This document shows positions 12,381-24,131 of a DNA stretch of 64,000 bases, in pieces. This stretch comes from Dallia pectoralis. Lineage: Eukaryota; Chordata; Actinopteri; Esociformes; Umbridae. A program made the position numbers and the translations under genes. Where the stretch lies: NCBI GenBank assembly GCA_029465975.1, contig CM055758.1:11933402-11997401 (forward strand), given 5' to 3'. The notes under the pieces were generated by a model. It worked only from the letters and a program-made list of their open reading frames with translations, was not told where the DNA came from and ran no database searches. How positions within the stretch are numbered: position 1 is the first letter of the stretch; every line of letters starts with the position of its first letter.

Positions 12381-13459
12381 TTACACTGTGAACAGCAGGA
12401 ATCCACTAAATGTGTTATGGTGATTGGAATCATCATAGACCAGCCTGCTTGCTCCTAGCCGAAGGTAAACATTGTCCCCCACCTCCAACTGCACTATGAC
12501 TCCATTACTGGAACTGTCAGTCACATCCATACGGTTAGCAGTGTTCCACGTAGTAACCAGCAACTCATTGTTCTTCATCAAATATAAAACTGAGTTGGGA
12601 CGACCAGAGTTGTTGCTGTACATTGTATATCGGAAACAGTACATTCCTCTGACCATGGCTGTGAAAATGCCTACGGAGGAAGATCAATAATATTACCTTA
12701 TTAAAAACAAATCGGGTACCTCTACACACATTTGCCCACACGCACTCGGTACCTGTAGCAGGGTTGTAGCCACTGCCAGAGTTGGAGAAGACTCTTAAAT
12801 ACTTTAAAGGAGTGTCAATGGAGAACGGCCCGGTGTGACCGTTAAAAGAGTCACTGAGAGCTACAGAGAAGGCAATCTTTGGCTGTGCTGTGGAATGAAT
12901 AAATACATGAATAATCAGGTAGATCTAATGTTGAACATCAGTAGATAGATGACTTGAGTAAGAACATAACCTAGATCTTACCAACTGATAGGCGCTCCTT
13001 TAAGGAATACAGTTCTTTCTCTTGAGCTGAAATAACAGCGTTGGTTATTTAGAAAATCTTATTGCAACTCACAACAATAAAGGATGAAGATCATTTAACC
13101 TCCTAAAAAATGTGGTGAAGATGAACAACTCTTCACAGAACTTTGTTCTTGCCACATCTCTGTGCTACGTTACCTGTATTCACTGTCTTCATCATCTCCA
13201 CTTCACTCTCACTGGCTTGTAGCTTGATCTCTACAGCTCCTAGTTTCTGTCCCATGGTCCCCATACTATACTTCAGGACAGTCTGTTCCTGCTCCATGCT
13301 TCCTAGCCGCTCCTTCAGGGCTGCCAGTTCTTTGAGAAGGTTACAGGTGTCTGACAGACAGACAGTCCCCTCATTCCCCCCACTGTTCCCATTACCAGCC
13401 TGTCCCCTGGACAGGCTACAGCACAGACAAAGCAGAAGCAAGGCTACAATTCCCTTCAT
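12381..13459 (-). CDS. Secreted C1q-domain protein (complement C1q-like, no collagen region)
   Basis: A complete four-exon gene: 13459-13174, 13026-12982, 12887-12753 and 12670-12381, all with GT-AG junctions and consistent phases, giving 251 residues. It starts MKGIVALLLLCLCC, a clear signal peptide cleaved near SRG-QAG. A Cys-containing segment (VCLSDTCNLLKEL) and a heptad-like coiled coil (about residues 40-110) follow, then a C1q/TNF-like domain from PKIAFSVAL (about residue 113) through GYNPATGIFTAMVRGMYCF to the terminal GFLLFTV. No Gly-X-Y collagen repeat is present, as in the many fish C1q-like and cerebellin-like secreted proteins. Trimeric secreted lectin or opsonin-type action is inferred from the family. 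The exact orthologue cannot be named because these genes form large fish-specific arrays. Confidence 0.92.
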
Positions 13460-13527
13460 CTTTATATATTCTGTAGGACACTTCCATTAACTGAATGTTC
13501 TGCTTAGTTTTATTTGAGCACTCCCCC

Positions 13528-13533
13528 TTTATA
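13528..13533 (-). promoter_or_regulatory. TATA box of the C1q-domain gene
   Basis: TATAAA on the minus strand about 70 bp upstream of the ATG, within GCAGTATAAAGGGGGAG. This fits a TATA-driven promoter with a short 5' UTR. Confidence 0.6.
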
Positions 13534-13539
13534 CTGCCC

Positions 13540-14086
13540 CACATCCAGTATTATAATCTGGACTGGCAAAAAGTGGACTATGTAGAGTTTACATTTGTGT
13601 TACTGCAACTAATTATTAACTCTACTGATAACTGGTGGTCTATGTTAGCAGGGTTGTGAAACGTTGTTTAAACAAGTTACTTGAGTTACTTCTCTGCATT
13701 CACTTTATTAAAGGAAGTTGCAATTCAATGTTAACACAATTTCTATAGATTTTTCAGTTCTATGTATAGACTTACTGAAATATGATATGCTCTTTGCAAT
13801 GTTTTATTAGAGTTACGTGTTCAAGTAATAAGATAAATTAGTAGGATAATTAATAATTTACTTTCTTTTAGGAAGGAAAATGCAACCAAACAAACAGTTG
13901 GGCCTAATGGTTGAACATACAACTGTACTGTATAAATACAATCTTTAGACTTTGGAACACGGAGAATTTGAATACTTTCATTGGTCCTAAAACTGCATAT
14001 TTAATGTAAATATCAGCAAATATCTAAATAAGTTATTTTTTGGGATGTTATAGCTTCCCTCAACAGGGAATAATGCAGTCAGAAAT
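13540..14086. other. Intergenic, nothing recognised
   Basis: AT-rich upstream flank of the C1q gene. I see no gene or mobile element here. Confidence 0.6.
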
Positions 14087-15525
14087 GTCAGACTGCAGTA
14101 TTATTATGTACAACTTACCCAGTGAAGTGAATCAGCTACGTCAGACTGCAGTATTATTATGTACAACTTACCCAGTGAAGTGAATCAGCTACGTCAGACT
14201 GCAGTATTATTATGTACAACTTACCAAATGAAGTGAATCAGCTACGTCAGACTGCAGTATTATTATGTACAACTTACCCAGTGAAGTGAATCAGCTACGT
14301 CAGACTGCAGTATTATTATGTACAACTTACCAAATGAAGTGAATCAGCTACGTCAGACTGCAGTATTATTATGTACAACTTACCCAGTGAAGTGAATCAG
14401 CTACGTCAGACTGCAGTATTATTATTTACAACTTACCAAATGAAGTGAATCAGCTACGTCAGACTGCAGTATTATTATGTACACCTTACCAAATGAAGTG
14501 AATCAGCTACGTCAGACTGCAGTATTATTATGTACAACTTACCAAATGAAGTGAATCAGCTACGTCAGACTGCAGTATTATTATGTACATCTTACCCAGT
14601 GAAGTGAATCAGCTACGTCAGACTGCAGTATTATTATGTACAACTTACCAAATGAAGTGAATCAGCTACGTCAGACTGCAGTATTATTATGTACAACTTA
14701 CCAAATGAAGTGAATCAGCTACGTCAGACTGCAGTATTATTATGTACAACTTACCAAATGAAGTGAATCAGCTACGTCAGACTGCAGTATTATTATGTAC
14801 AACTTACCCAGTGAAGTGAATCAGCTACGTCAGACTGCAGTATTATTATTTACAACTTACCAAATGAAGTGAATCAGCTACGTCAGACTGCAGTATTATT
14901 ATGTACACCTTACCAAATGAAGTGAATCAGCTACGTCAGACTGCAGTATTATTATGTACAACTTACCAAATGAAGTGAATCAGCTACGTCAGACTGCAGT
15001 ATTATTATGTACATCTTACCCAGTGAAGTGAATCAGCTACGTCAGACTGCAGTATTATTATGTACAACTTACCAAATGAAGTGAATCAGCTACGTCAGAC
15101 TGCAGTATTATTATGTACAACTTACCAAATGAAGTGAATCAGCTACGTCAGACTGCAGTATTATTATGTACAACTTACCAAATGAAGTGAATCAGCTACG
15201 TCAGACTGCAGTATTATTATGTACATCTTACCAAATGAAGTGAATCAGCTACGTCAGACTGCAGTATTATTATGTACAACTTACCCAGTGAAGTGAATCA
15301 GCTACGTCAGACTGCAGTATTATTATGTACAACTTACCAAATGAAGTGAATCAGCTACGTCAGACTGCAGTATTATTATGTACATCTTACCCAGTGAAGT
15401 GAATCAGCTGCGTCAGACGGCAGTATTATTATGTACAACTTACCCAATGAAGTGAATCTGCTATGTCAGGCTGCAGTATTATTATGTACAACTTACCCAG
15501 TGAAGTGAATCAGCTACGTCAGTTA
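14087..15525. repeat. 53-bp satellite, ~27 copies, with higher-order duplication
   Basis: Units read GTCAGACTGCAGTATTATTA then GTACAACTTACC, ending in one of two variants: CAGTGAAGTGAATCAGCTAC or AAATGAAGTGAATCAGCTAC. The rare variant TTATTTACAACTTAC occurs near 14424 and again near 14848. That is exactly eight units (424 bp) apart, followed by the same order of variants, so a block of at least eight units was duplicated as a whole. The last units (15400-15525) are more diverged. Confidence 0.95.
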
Positions 15526-15539
15526 TTGTTGAAAAGGTA

Positions 15540-15850
15540 ACATTTCAGGAGTCTCTGAAAATGGGCAAGGATTCTGCTGTCTGAGCATTGAAGGTTGGTT
15601 CCACCTGAGATGCAAGAACAGAGTAGCGTTTAAACTGGGCAGGGTGGGAGCTGTTTTCCCATAAGAATGGGATGGTTGAGACACCATTGGTGGCAGAGTT
15701 TGGGCATGGATGTGAGCATTGTCTGAAGTTGGTGATTAAAACTTCTCCTTGCTGCATACTGGGTAAACACCATGGTCTCACAAAGGAACCAAGCTTCAAC
15801 TAGAAGCCAGTTGTCACAATTCCTAGTCCACCAGGGACATCCAGTGTGTG
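15540..15850 (-). other. Unrecognised open segment between satellite and USP fragment
   Basis: A minus-strand frame of 84 codons (15799-15545) reads MKLGSFVRPWCLPSMQQGE and ends near IFRDS. I do not recognise the family. There is no splice context or upstream promoter that I can support, so it may be transposon or UTR debris. Confidence 0.25.
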
Positions 15851-15944
15851 TTGGAGCACGTTATTTCCAGTTCACGTTTAAGATAGAATTGAGTTTTTTG
15901 CTGTAGCTGTTGAGTGAATGTTTTTTTAAGTCGCTGTATATGCA

Positions 15945-16879
15945 GGCGCTGTCGTCGTCCGGTACAGGAGGACTGAGAGCGCTGTCGTCGTCCGGTACCG
16001 GAGGACTGAGAGCGCTGTCGTCGTCCGGTACCGGAGGACTGAGAGCGCTGTCGTCGTCCGGTACAGGAGGACTGAGAGCGCTATCGTGGTCCGGTACAGG
16101 AGGACTGAGAGCGCTGTCGTTGTCCGGTACAGGAGGACTGAGAGCGCTGTCGTTGTTACTGTCCAGGTTGGTGAAGGCCTGTTCCTCTGGTATGACGCTG
16201 TGCAGGGGTGGCACATCGTCTCCACAGAGGGTGGAGAGACTCAGCTTCGGAGGAATCAAAAGAGACCTCTTCAGCTTTTGTACACCCCAACGTCTATGAC
16301 GGAACCTCTTCAAATGCAGGACCAGCACGCTGCTCAGAGACAGAGACAAATAAACAGACAATGACCCTGGGAAACCAAATAAACACTGCCAGCGATGTGA
16401 TGGAAATCTGTCACTTACCGAGGGAGGGTGTGGAACTGCTCTCTCCTTGAGGCCTGGAGACCGTCGCAGTTTGGACATCTGAAGTCAACTACGCAGCTCT
16501 GGGTTACAAACAAATACATTGCAAAAGTGAATGACAACACATTTGTAATTAGACAGAATTCTGAGACAACGGGTCGTTTGCTGACCTTGAAATTCAGCGC
16601 CAGGCAGTCCTGAAGGGTGCCCTCAGGGCTGATGTCCAAAGAGAGGTGGTTGTAGTCCTCACTGTTGGATGACGTTCTCCCACAGCTTAAGAAATAAGAA
16701 AAGAACAAGAACACAGATGAAGCAGAACAGTTCCTCTGCAATGGACCTCTGTGACTAGAAGTGTATTTTTTCTCTGCGATCCCAGATGATGTAATAAAAC
16801 CAGTGGCAGAGCTCTTACCTGGTGCAGCTGAGCACTGATGCCATCAGGAACTCCAGATGTGAAACAGGGCTGATGTAGC
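15945..16879 (-). pseudogene. Dispersed fragment of the USP37-like gene (copy A, exons 6-9)
   Basis: On the minus strand it contains the end of exon 6 (to 16819), exon 7 (16685-16586), exon 8 (16498-16419) and the start of exon 9 (16329 to about 15945), with intact splice sites. It begins abruptly inside exon 6 at 16879 and stops inside exon 9 after six full 33-bp repeats, running into unrelated sequence. It lacks the catalytic Cys and His boxes, so it cannot encode an enzyme. It lies 8-9 kb from the main cluster and is nearly identical to it, so it is a recent transposed piece. Confidence 0.9.
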
Positions 16880-17359
16880 ATATATCATTACCTACAGTCC
16901 CCTCAACACTCCCACTGCATTACGCCTATTACACGCATGACTGAGAACATCTCCTCACATCTCCTCACTTGAGATGTTTCTTCTTTTTCTTTCTGACAGT
17001 TTTTTATTTATTTTGTTAGACATGAAAATCTATGTTGATATTAGTTTAGTTTTGTATTAACAATTGTAGAAGATGTCTTGCTTGATAAAAATGTATTATG
17101 GAATATACATTTAAGAATTTTCTGTCAATTGTGTTGGGTAGTGTACAGTAATACACTGTTTCCTAAATTCAAAACAGTGACGGTGAAATCGCTGTAATAG
17201 GTCATAATGAAATTCTTCAACAACATTAGTAACCAATAACACCTTGCTACCAGTAAAAAAACAATACATATTTTCATGGTCTATGACTTACATTAACGAT
17301 CATTAGCGGAGTCATTTGAGAAAATGCTTTAAGATTTTCTCCTTGTTTCCTATCTAGAT

Positions 17360-17660
17360 ATGGCGCCCTCCAGCAGTCTTGTGTCAAAAGGGCAGTTCCT
17401 TCGCTCTGTATGTAAGGATGAATTCACTGAGTCTGTAACCATTCCACATGGACACAATTTCTGCATAATAACAACTCACTAGACTCACTGTACTGTCCTG
17501 CTAGAGGGAGAAAATCAACAGGAGATGGCTGAACTAGGGAGCAAAAAAGCAAATATTCACAAGATGATCTAGGAGCGGCTGTACTGAATAGGGTTAATGA
17601 CATCAAACACACTGTAGAGCTCAGTATGAACGACACAGAGAAAAGAACTGCGCACATTGT
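17360..17660 (+). pseudogene. TRIM (finTRIM-type) relic: RING start and coiled-coil piece
   Basis: An open frame 17360-17482 (40 codons) reads MAPSSSLVSKGQFLRSVCKD then ESVTIPHGHNFC, the start of a fish TRIM RING domain. The first zinc-ligand Cys of the usual CSIC is replaced by Ser (RSVC), and a stop follows HNFCIITTH. About 80 bp further, VNDIKHTVELSMNDTEK at 17597-17647 matches the TRIM coiled coil. The B-box is missing. It is a decayed, internally deleted gene that cannot function as an E3 ligase. Confidence 0.75.
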
Positions 17661-19250
17661 TCATGTCCCTGGTGCATCCAATTAGAAAAAGCCTAGGTTT
17701 AGTTCATTGGGACGATTGAGGGGAAGCAGAAAGCCTTACGTACTGTAGATTGATAAGTGTAAAAAACGTAGTCATTTATAATTTATTTTAGACAGTTGTG
17801 TTGAAAAAAACAAAGAATAATTTTGGGTTATAATTGAGGGTTAGTTGACCATCGCTTCATTAAAGATATCTAAGCAGATATATAGTTAATGTAATATGCA
17901 TAATATGATGTTCTGAGCTGGTGAAGCTGTCACACTGAGGTAATCTCCGGCTCCTCCAGATTGCTCCAAATCTCTGTAGTTTTTAACCCACAGAGGACTG
18001 GCTTCAGAGCAGTATCTGCTCTCTGAGTGTGGAGAACCAGTGGAAAGCTGTGACTAACTCAGTAAAAACGTACAGCTTTAGTATAAAAGTTCAGAGCTTA
18101 TACGAACAACATACCATACAATCTGGTCCACCTCATCATATAATTACGTTTCTTATTTTCTTGACCAGAGTGATGTACATTAGTGGCCACTAGGTTGCAC
18201 TGCTGCACTCTCTGTCTATCTTCCCTCTCTGTCTTTACAAAAGCCTGCACCATGTGCGTGTTTCTTCTCACATAATTTGTAACCACCCATTGAGGGAAAA
18301 AATGGTGCATTTCAGTTTTTTTTGTCGCTCTGGTCCTATTATCAATAAATAGTAAGTAGGGATTTTCACCCACATCTTATTTACAGATCACCGCCTCGCA
18401 TTTAAAACGACAGATTGAGCTATCATTTGGTTTCTATAAATCTTTCACCATTGATCCAATCATCAAGTTGTTTTGTGATATATAATCAGTACATTTGTTA
18501 AATCATCAAAACATAATAGTGAATTTCTCTCAGTTTAGTCATTGAAACAAACAGTTAGTATAAGAACAGACTGCACAGAAGGACAATGTTATGGTCATGG
18601 AGATATGCTGCCATAGACCTTCCATCTTCATGATGAAAAGTAGTCTACAGGGTTTAGCACGTTATAGGGGCAACAGAATTGAGGGTTGGACCAAAACCAT
18701 TACTAAACTACCCCTGATTAGTGGAACTTAACATTGGCATACAAAATTGAGTATAGAGCTGTAGAACCCAAGATTGGCTTTATGTCCTTCCGTCCCATTT
18801 TCAAATTTGCTATGATCCCATGTTGTCCAAGCTGCCAGTTGCCAGTTGTCCAGTGATATTGTGCTCATAGAGTTTTGGCCAGGTCGAAGCTTGCTGTGTC
18901 AACAAAGAGGCACTTGTGATGGTTCACAGCAGCTCAGTTAAGACTCTTCCTCTGCATTGCTGTCACACTCCCTCTGATTTAGTTATGGTTTGTTACAAAC
19001 TGTCAGTAAGGCAGGACCCAGGAGCTAAAGTGCAAATATACAGAAGTTCTTTAACACAAACACTGACTTGCTTACACTGCATTGTTTTAAACAACCACGG
19101 CCGTAACATAGAACAATATCATCCAACAATAACTGACAACCAACACAAGGAGAGCAGAAACTTAAATTCGGTACATGATGAGGGGTAGACGAGATAAAGT
19201 TAAACACTAATATGAATGCAGCTGAAAATAAATGAGAACCCAAGGTATAG
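17661..19250. other. Intergenic, nothing recognised
   Basis: No gene could be supported. The part from about 18990 has LTR-like wording (ACAAACTGTCAGTAAGGCAG...CAGGAGCTAAAG) and may be an old retroelement remnant. Confidence 0.5.
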
Positions 19251-19259
19251 TGCAGAGGA

Positions 19260-19760
19260 ACCAGGCGCAGAGCATGTATAATCCGCTCCAAAAACAGGTT
19301 TATTTATAATTAACTTAAAACAAACCGAGAATGGTGAAATCAGGTACTGTTTTAAATGAATGTGCGCTAAACAACAGCTTACAAAGTACATTTAAAACAA
19401 CAGCAACTCTTGTCTTCAAACAGAAACTATTGTCCCCAAAGGGCCTGGCTTCCAGACAGGCCTGGCAATGTCCAGTAGAGAGAAGGGAGGGATGGCGGGG
19501 AACTGCTGAGGAGGCGTTACGCCTGCAGAGCTCGGCTTTGGCTCTAGGAAGAGGGGATCCTCATCCGGGGCCTCAAGGAATGGAGGGGACAGGGGACACT
19601 CCTCTGGGGTCTCAAGGAATTTAGGGGACAGGAGAAACTCCTCTGGGGCCTCAAGGAATGTGACTTCAAACTTATATAAGTGTAAACAAACTGCAACGCC
19701 CTTCTAGCCCACTAGATGTTCTCAGTGGGCCAGGAGACGTTACAAATATAGAAACAGAGA
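19260..19760 (-). mobile_element. Decayed LTR-element relic related to the 54-57 kb element
   Basis: CTTAAAACAAACCGAGAA and the following AATGAATGTGCGCT (19312-19370) parallel the LTR text at 54495-54560. Three imperfect ~45-bp GGGGCCTCAAGGAATG...CTCCTCTG repeats (19568-19665) recall the codon-repeat interior of that element. Ends and target duplication are not visible, so this is a tentative call. Confidence 0.4.
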
Positions 19761-20309
19761 TCAAAGACACTCATAATAGAAATACACAAACTGGTTGGTT
19801 GGTAGTAACACATGTAACATAAATCATGTAAAAAAACTAACAGCGATAAGGAACAGTGAGAAAAAAGTCCACAGACAAGCAAAACTAGTAAACTACCGAC
19901 AAAAACATTGTAAAAACACAGTAAACAGTTTGGGGTTTTTAAACCAATAGATGTGGGATGTGATTGGACAATGGAAACATGAGCAGGTGGTGCAATCAAG
20001 AGAAGTGTCCACTGATTAGTCCACCTCAACTATGGAACAAATAAACTGATGATGGACAGGGGACACACCAACAAGCAGCAATCAGGAAGATAAGGAACAC
20101 CTGTGATTTGGACAGAAAGAGAGGGAAAACATAAATACACACACCGGATATCTCTATCTGTAACATAGTTACAACAATGTACAATAACTTAGTAAGGTAA
20201 TTATGGATGGTATTTATGTACTGTATTTTACAGTATTGTCTTTTAAATAGGCAATTATGTTTGAGAATTGATGTTGGATCCTGTGTGTTCTCAGTCAATG
20301 TAAAATGTT

Positions 20310-20425
20310 CACATAAAGTTTTGGATTTTTAAAAATAATCTATTGTGTATCAGGTTGGATGTTTGTAAAAGCACTTTGTGACAATTTTAATTATAAAAAG
20401 AGATTTATAAAATACATTTGATTGA
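20310..20425 (+). repeat. Retroposon 3' tail (LINE/SINE type)
   Basis: GTAAAAGCACTTTGTGACA followed by AT-rich sequence and TTTGATTGATTGA is the usual 3' end of abundant fish retroposons. Confidence 0.5.
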
Positions 20426-20679
20426 TTGATCTTGTATTAAGAATTGTGAGAAATTAACACATTATTGTGTAAATAGCACTAAAGGGATTAAAAAAACTAA
20501 AAAACTTGATGATACACTATATCTTTTACAAAGAATTAAAAAAATTACACACACACACACACACTCCATCGTAGTAGCTCTACTTATTCCGAGCTATCTG
20601 CAGTCATACGATTAGCATTGTATTTATTTTTTTATTTAATTTTTTATATATATATATTTATTTATCACTGTATCTATGC

Positions 20680-20901
20680 TGCTCAACTGTATTTCATATA
20701 CCTCATCCTGTTTAATCTTGAAGCTGTATTCCTTACTGTGTCCCACTGCTATTTGCACTCCTGTGTTTGTGTATTCTGTGTAACTATATGTTGTCCTGCA
20801 CATGTTCGCCTTATCTTGGCCAGGTCGCCGTTGTAAATGAGAATTTGTTCTCAATCGGCCTACCTGGTTAAAGAAAGGTTAAATAAAAATTAAATAAAAA
20901 G
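20680..20901 (+). mobile_element. 5'-truncated LINE tail
   Basis: Ends with AATGAGAATTTGTTCTCAAT followed by GGCCTACCTGGTTAAAGAAA and repeated AAATAAAA, the standard 3' terminus of a common fish LINE. No RT remains. Confidence 0.7.
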
Positions 20902-22098
20902 CATAAACCATAACCCAGTAGATGACTGTTTTTAGAGCTAACGGAAGATCAACAACCAGCAGGGAGACAGAGAACTGCTTTGGCATTGCTATTAACTTAC
21001 CACGAGTGAAAGAGAGACTACAGTGTCTGATGAAACCATAACGGTCTAATGTTAGGTGGCTTTTGAATAAAGAGCCTGCTAGATATGTGGTACATGATGT
21101 GTAGAGGTCGGGTACACAGGATTTCTGACCTATTAATGCAAACTTGCTAGCCTTACCAAGGCCGCTGGAATGAGTAATGAGTACATTTACCAGAACATTT
21201 CTTTAAATGTAGTATTGTCGAAAAGCCCCATGAGGGACAGAGTGTGGAAATGGGACCTATTTTCCTTCAAACTGGAGTAATGCTGTGTCTGTCTAGACTA
21301 GAGTAATCAAGTGTACCAAACTCACATGTCACGCTTCCTGAAAGTTTGTCTCTTCTCTGTTTATGAGCAGGTATAACAGCAGGTTATTATAACACATGAC
21401 TACTACTAAAATATATTACATAAATAAAGCAGCCTACCCCCGGAATATTATTAGATCTGATGTTCTGTATTGCATGGAAACTGGAAAAAGTCAGTCTGAA
21501 TTGTACTGAATTGTATTCCCCACTAACGTGGAATACAATTCATAATAATTTAGTAATAATTTTGTAGTAGGCTACAAAAATATGCCTCTGGCCAGGGTAA
21601 ATTAAGTGAAACGTTTATTTACTGCCCATTTGGTTGTAAAAAACCTGCAGATGGGGTAAAATATGGTCCAATCAAAGCTTATATTAAAGCTGAATAAGTG
21701 AACTTGTCTTGCTGGCTGGATGCAGGTCCACATTATCCAGACCAGCAGCCAGCCCAGTTGTTGCTGCTGGCTCATTATCCCAGCAGTTGTGACTGATTCA
21801 TTCCCCGTTAGTGGCTGATTAGAACTGGGAGCAGGCTGCTGCAGCTTGTTTTGGCATCTGAATATCCGGAAGTTCATTCAATTTCTGTGGTTTAATCACC
21901 AAACACTAACAAATCACAGATTTCAAGGCCAAATATGGATAACTGACGTTAGTAAGAATCAGATTCAGGTTTATTGCACCAAGTCTGTTCACACACACAC
22001 TGACCTTGTTCTGACCCTTAGTTGCAATATTTAATACACACATTTAGGAATACGTATGAACAGTGTAAACAGAGCAAAACCACAGTCCAACATAAGAT

Positions 22099-22651
22099 AC
22101 ATGCATAGTTGGCATATGTAATGGGTAAATACAGAATGTATTATATTTATCTGAATAGTGCAGAAGAACATGCATAGTTGGCATATGTAATGGGTAAATA
22201 CAGAATGTATTATATTTATCTGAATAGTGCAGAAGAACATGCATAGTTGGCATACGTAATGGGTAAATACGGAATGTATTATATTTATCTGAATAGTGCA
22301 GAAGAACATGCATAGTTGGCATACGTAATGGGTAAATACAGAATGTATTATATTTATCTGAATAGTGCAGAAGAACATGCATAGTTGGCATACGTAATGG
22401 GTAAATACAGAATGTATTATATTTATCTGAATAGTGCAGAAGAACATGCATAGTTGGCATACGTAATGGGTAAATACAGAATGTATTATATTTATCTGAA
22501 TAGTGCAGAAGAACATGCATAGTTGGCATACGTAATGGGTAAATACAGAATGTATTATATTTATCTGAATAGTGCAGAAGAACATGCATAGTTGGCATAC
22601 GTAATGGGTAAATACAGAATGTATTATATTTATCTGAATAGTGCAGAAGAA
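22099..22651. repeat. 69-bp satellite, 8 copies, inside a LINE 3' region
   Basis: Eight near-identical units begin CATGCATAGTTGGCATACG and end GAATAGTGCAGAAGAA. 69 is divisible by three, so two minus-strand frames of about 207 residues stay open; these are artefacts. The flanks (ATTGTGCAAAAAGAGCAAC) resemble the unit end, so it probably arose from the LINE itself. Confidence 0.95.
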
Positions 22652-23379
22652 CAAAGTCTAGATGTGTGAACAATCATGCAAAAGAAGCAATTTCTAGGTT
22701 CTAGTTCCAGATGTCCATATAAGTTTGCATATGACCCGAATATGTGTATGCAAATTGTGCAAAAAGAGCAACATCTAGTTGTATATACACAGTTGTGCAA
22801 AAGAAGAGCAATGCCTCGGCAGTCTAATGCTGGAGGGATTTATCTTAGACTCACTGCTGTGGGGAAGAAGCTGTTCTTGTGGCGAAAGGTTTTGGTCTTG
22901 ATAGACCTCAGCCGTCTGCCAGAGGGGAGAGTTCTGAATAGTCCATTTCCATGGGTCTGCCTCAATCTTTGCTGCCCGCCTCAGTGACCTGGCAGTGAAC
23001 AGTTTTTTGAGGAATGCAGCTTACATCCAATCACCCGCTCCACAGAGCAAATGATGCGTTGCAGTCTGTCCTTAACAGTGGCTGCAGCGTACCAGATGTG
23101 CAGGAGGAGGTCAGGATGGACTCCATGATGGCTGTGTGGGCATTAATCATCCTGGACATTGACAGTTTATGAGCCTTTATTGCGCTTTCTTAGTGAGGGA
23201 GGTGATGTTCTGCTCCCACTTGAGGTTCTGGGCGATGGTGATGCCCAGGAAGTGAAAGAACTCCACTGTGTTGACTTGGGAGCCACCCAGGACAATGGGT
23301 CGAAGGTCAGCTGGGCTTCTCCTAAAGTCCACTCTCATCTCCACTGTCTTTGTAGCATTGAGCTCCAAGTTGTTAAGAC

Positions 23380-23657
23380 TTAAGCCTGTTTTATGCTTCT
23401 GCGTCGAATCGATGGCGTACCCTCGCAGACCCCTCTGCGTCGACGCAAACCCCTCTCCGACCGCTACGCCGTAGCTCGACGTGCACCTCCAAAGAATTGT
23501 AACTACACGTCGAGGCGACGCAGACCACAAGGGCTGTGATTGGTCAGATTATACATCTGGCGGTGAAATGCAACGCAACCCGACGCAGAACCATAAAACG
23601 GCCACGACGCCGTAGCTACGCCGTGGAGTTGACGCAGAAGCATAATGAAGCCTTTAA
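23380..23657. mobile_element. TTAA-flanked MITE inserted in the LINE
   Basis: The ends are inverted copies ending in TTATGCTTCTGCGTC / GACGCAGAAGCATAA, each beside TTAA (23380-23383 and 23654-23657). Interior sequence is rich in CGACG words and subterminal inverted copies of CGCCGTAGC. It has no coding capacity. It interrupts the RT frame. Confidence 0.75.
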
Positions 23658-24131
23658 CCAGGACACCAGTGGGTCAATCTCCCCCCTATACGCAACCTGG
23701 AGGGGTGCCAGCACTGATGGTCAGAGTCCAAATAAGGAATAGCTAATCCCCTTATTCTTTTTTTAATTCCATAACATTTCCAGGGGACCTCATTTTATGA
23801 CAAAACTGTGTGGCTCAGGGTCAGTTGGACATTTTTGGTTAGTTGCCCACACTGTTTAGCCGGGGCATTGAAACAGCCCTGCAAACAGGCAATATTTTAC
23901 ATATGAGCTGCAATGAAGTAATACATTCCCGTATGTATAACATGACTGGTAAATAATATTGGTAGGTGATAATGCTGTGGGTATTCATTTGACTTGTCTG
24001 ATGGGGTAATACCTTTCACAGGAAGGATCTCTGAGGTTACTATACTAAATCTGCCTCGTTACTAGACTTATATTATGTCACTGTGTCCATGTGTGTGTCT
24101 GTGTGCTAGTTGACTTAATCAAAAAAACTGC

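Larger units (their letters stand above)
21955..23760 (-). mobile_element. L2-like LINE, 3' part with RT C-terminus, interrupted by a MITE
   Basis: Minus orientation. The 3' terminus is at about 21955 (complement of GATTCAGGTTTATTGCACC). The reverse-transcriptase C-terminal region lies at about 22800-23380, with NNLELNATKTVEMRVDFRRS and FLGITIAQNLKWE-type text typical of L2/Maui-like LINEs. The frame is broken by stops and by an inserted MITE at 23380-23657; the 5' portion is absent. A 69-bp satellite has expanded inside its 3' region. Confidence 0.8.

Noticed and set aside
14087..15525. CRISPR-like regular repeats
   Set aside because: The units are contiguous with no unique spacers and lie in a vertebrate genome; it is a tandem satellite.
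22031..22654. 207-residue cysteine-rich repeat protein on the minus strand
   Set aside because: The frame stays open only because the satellite period (69) is divisible by three; it overlaps another equally long frame and lies inside a LINE.
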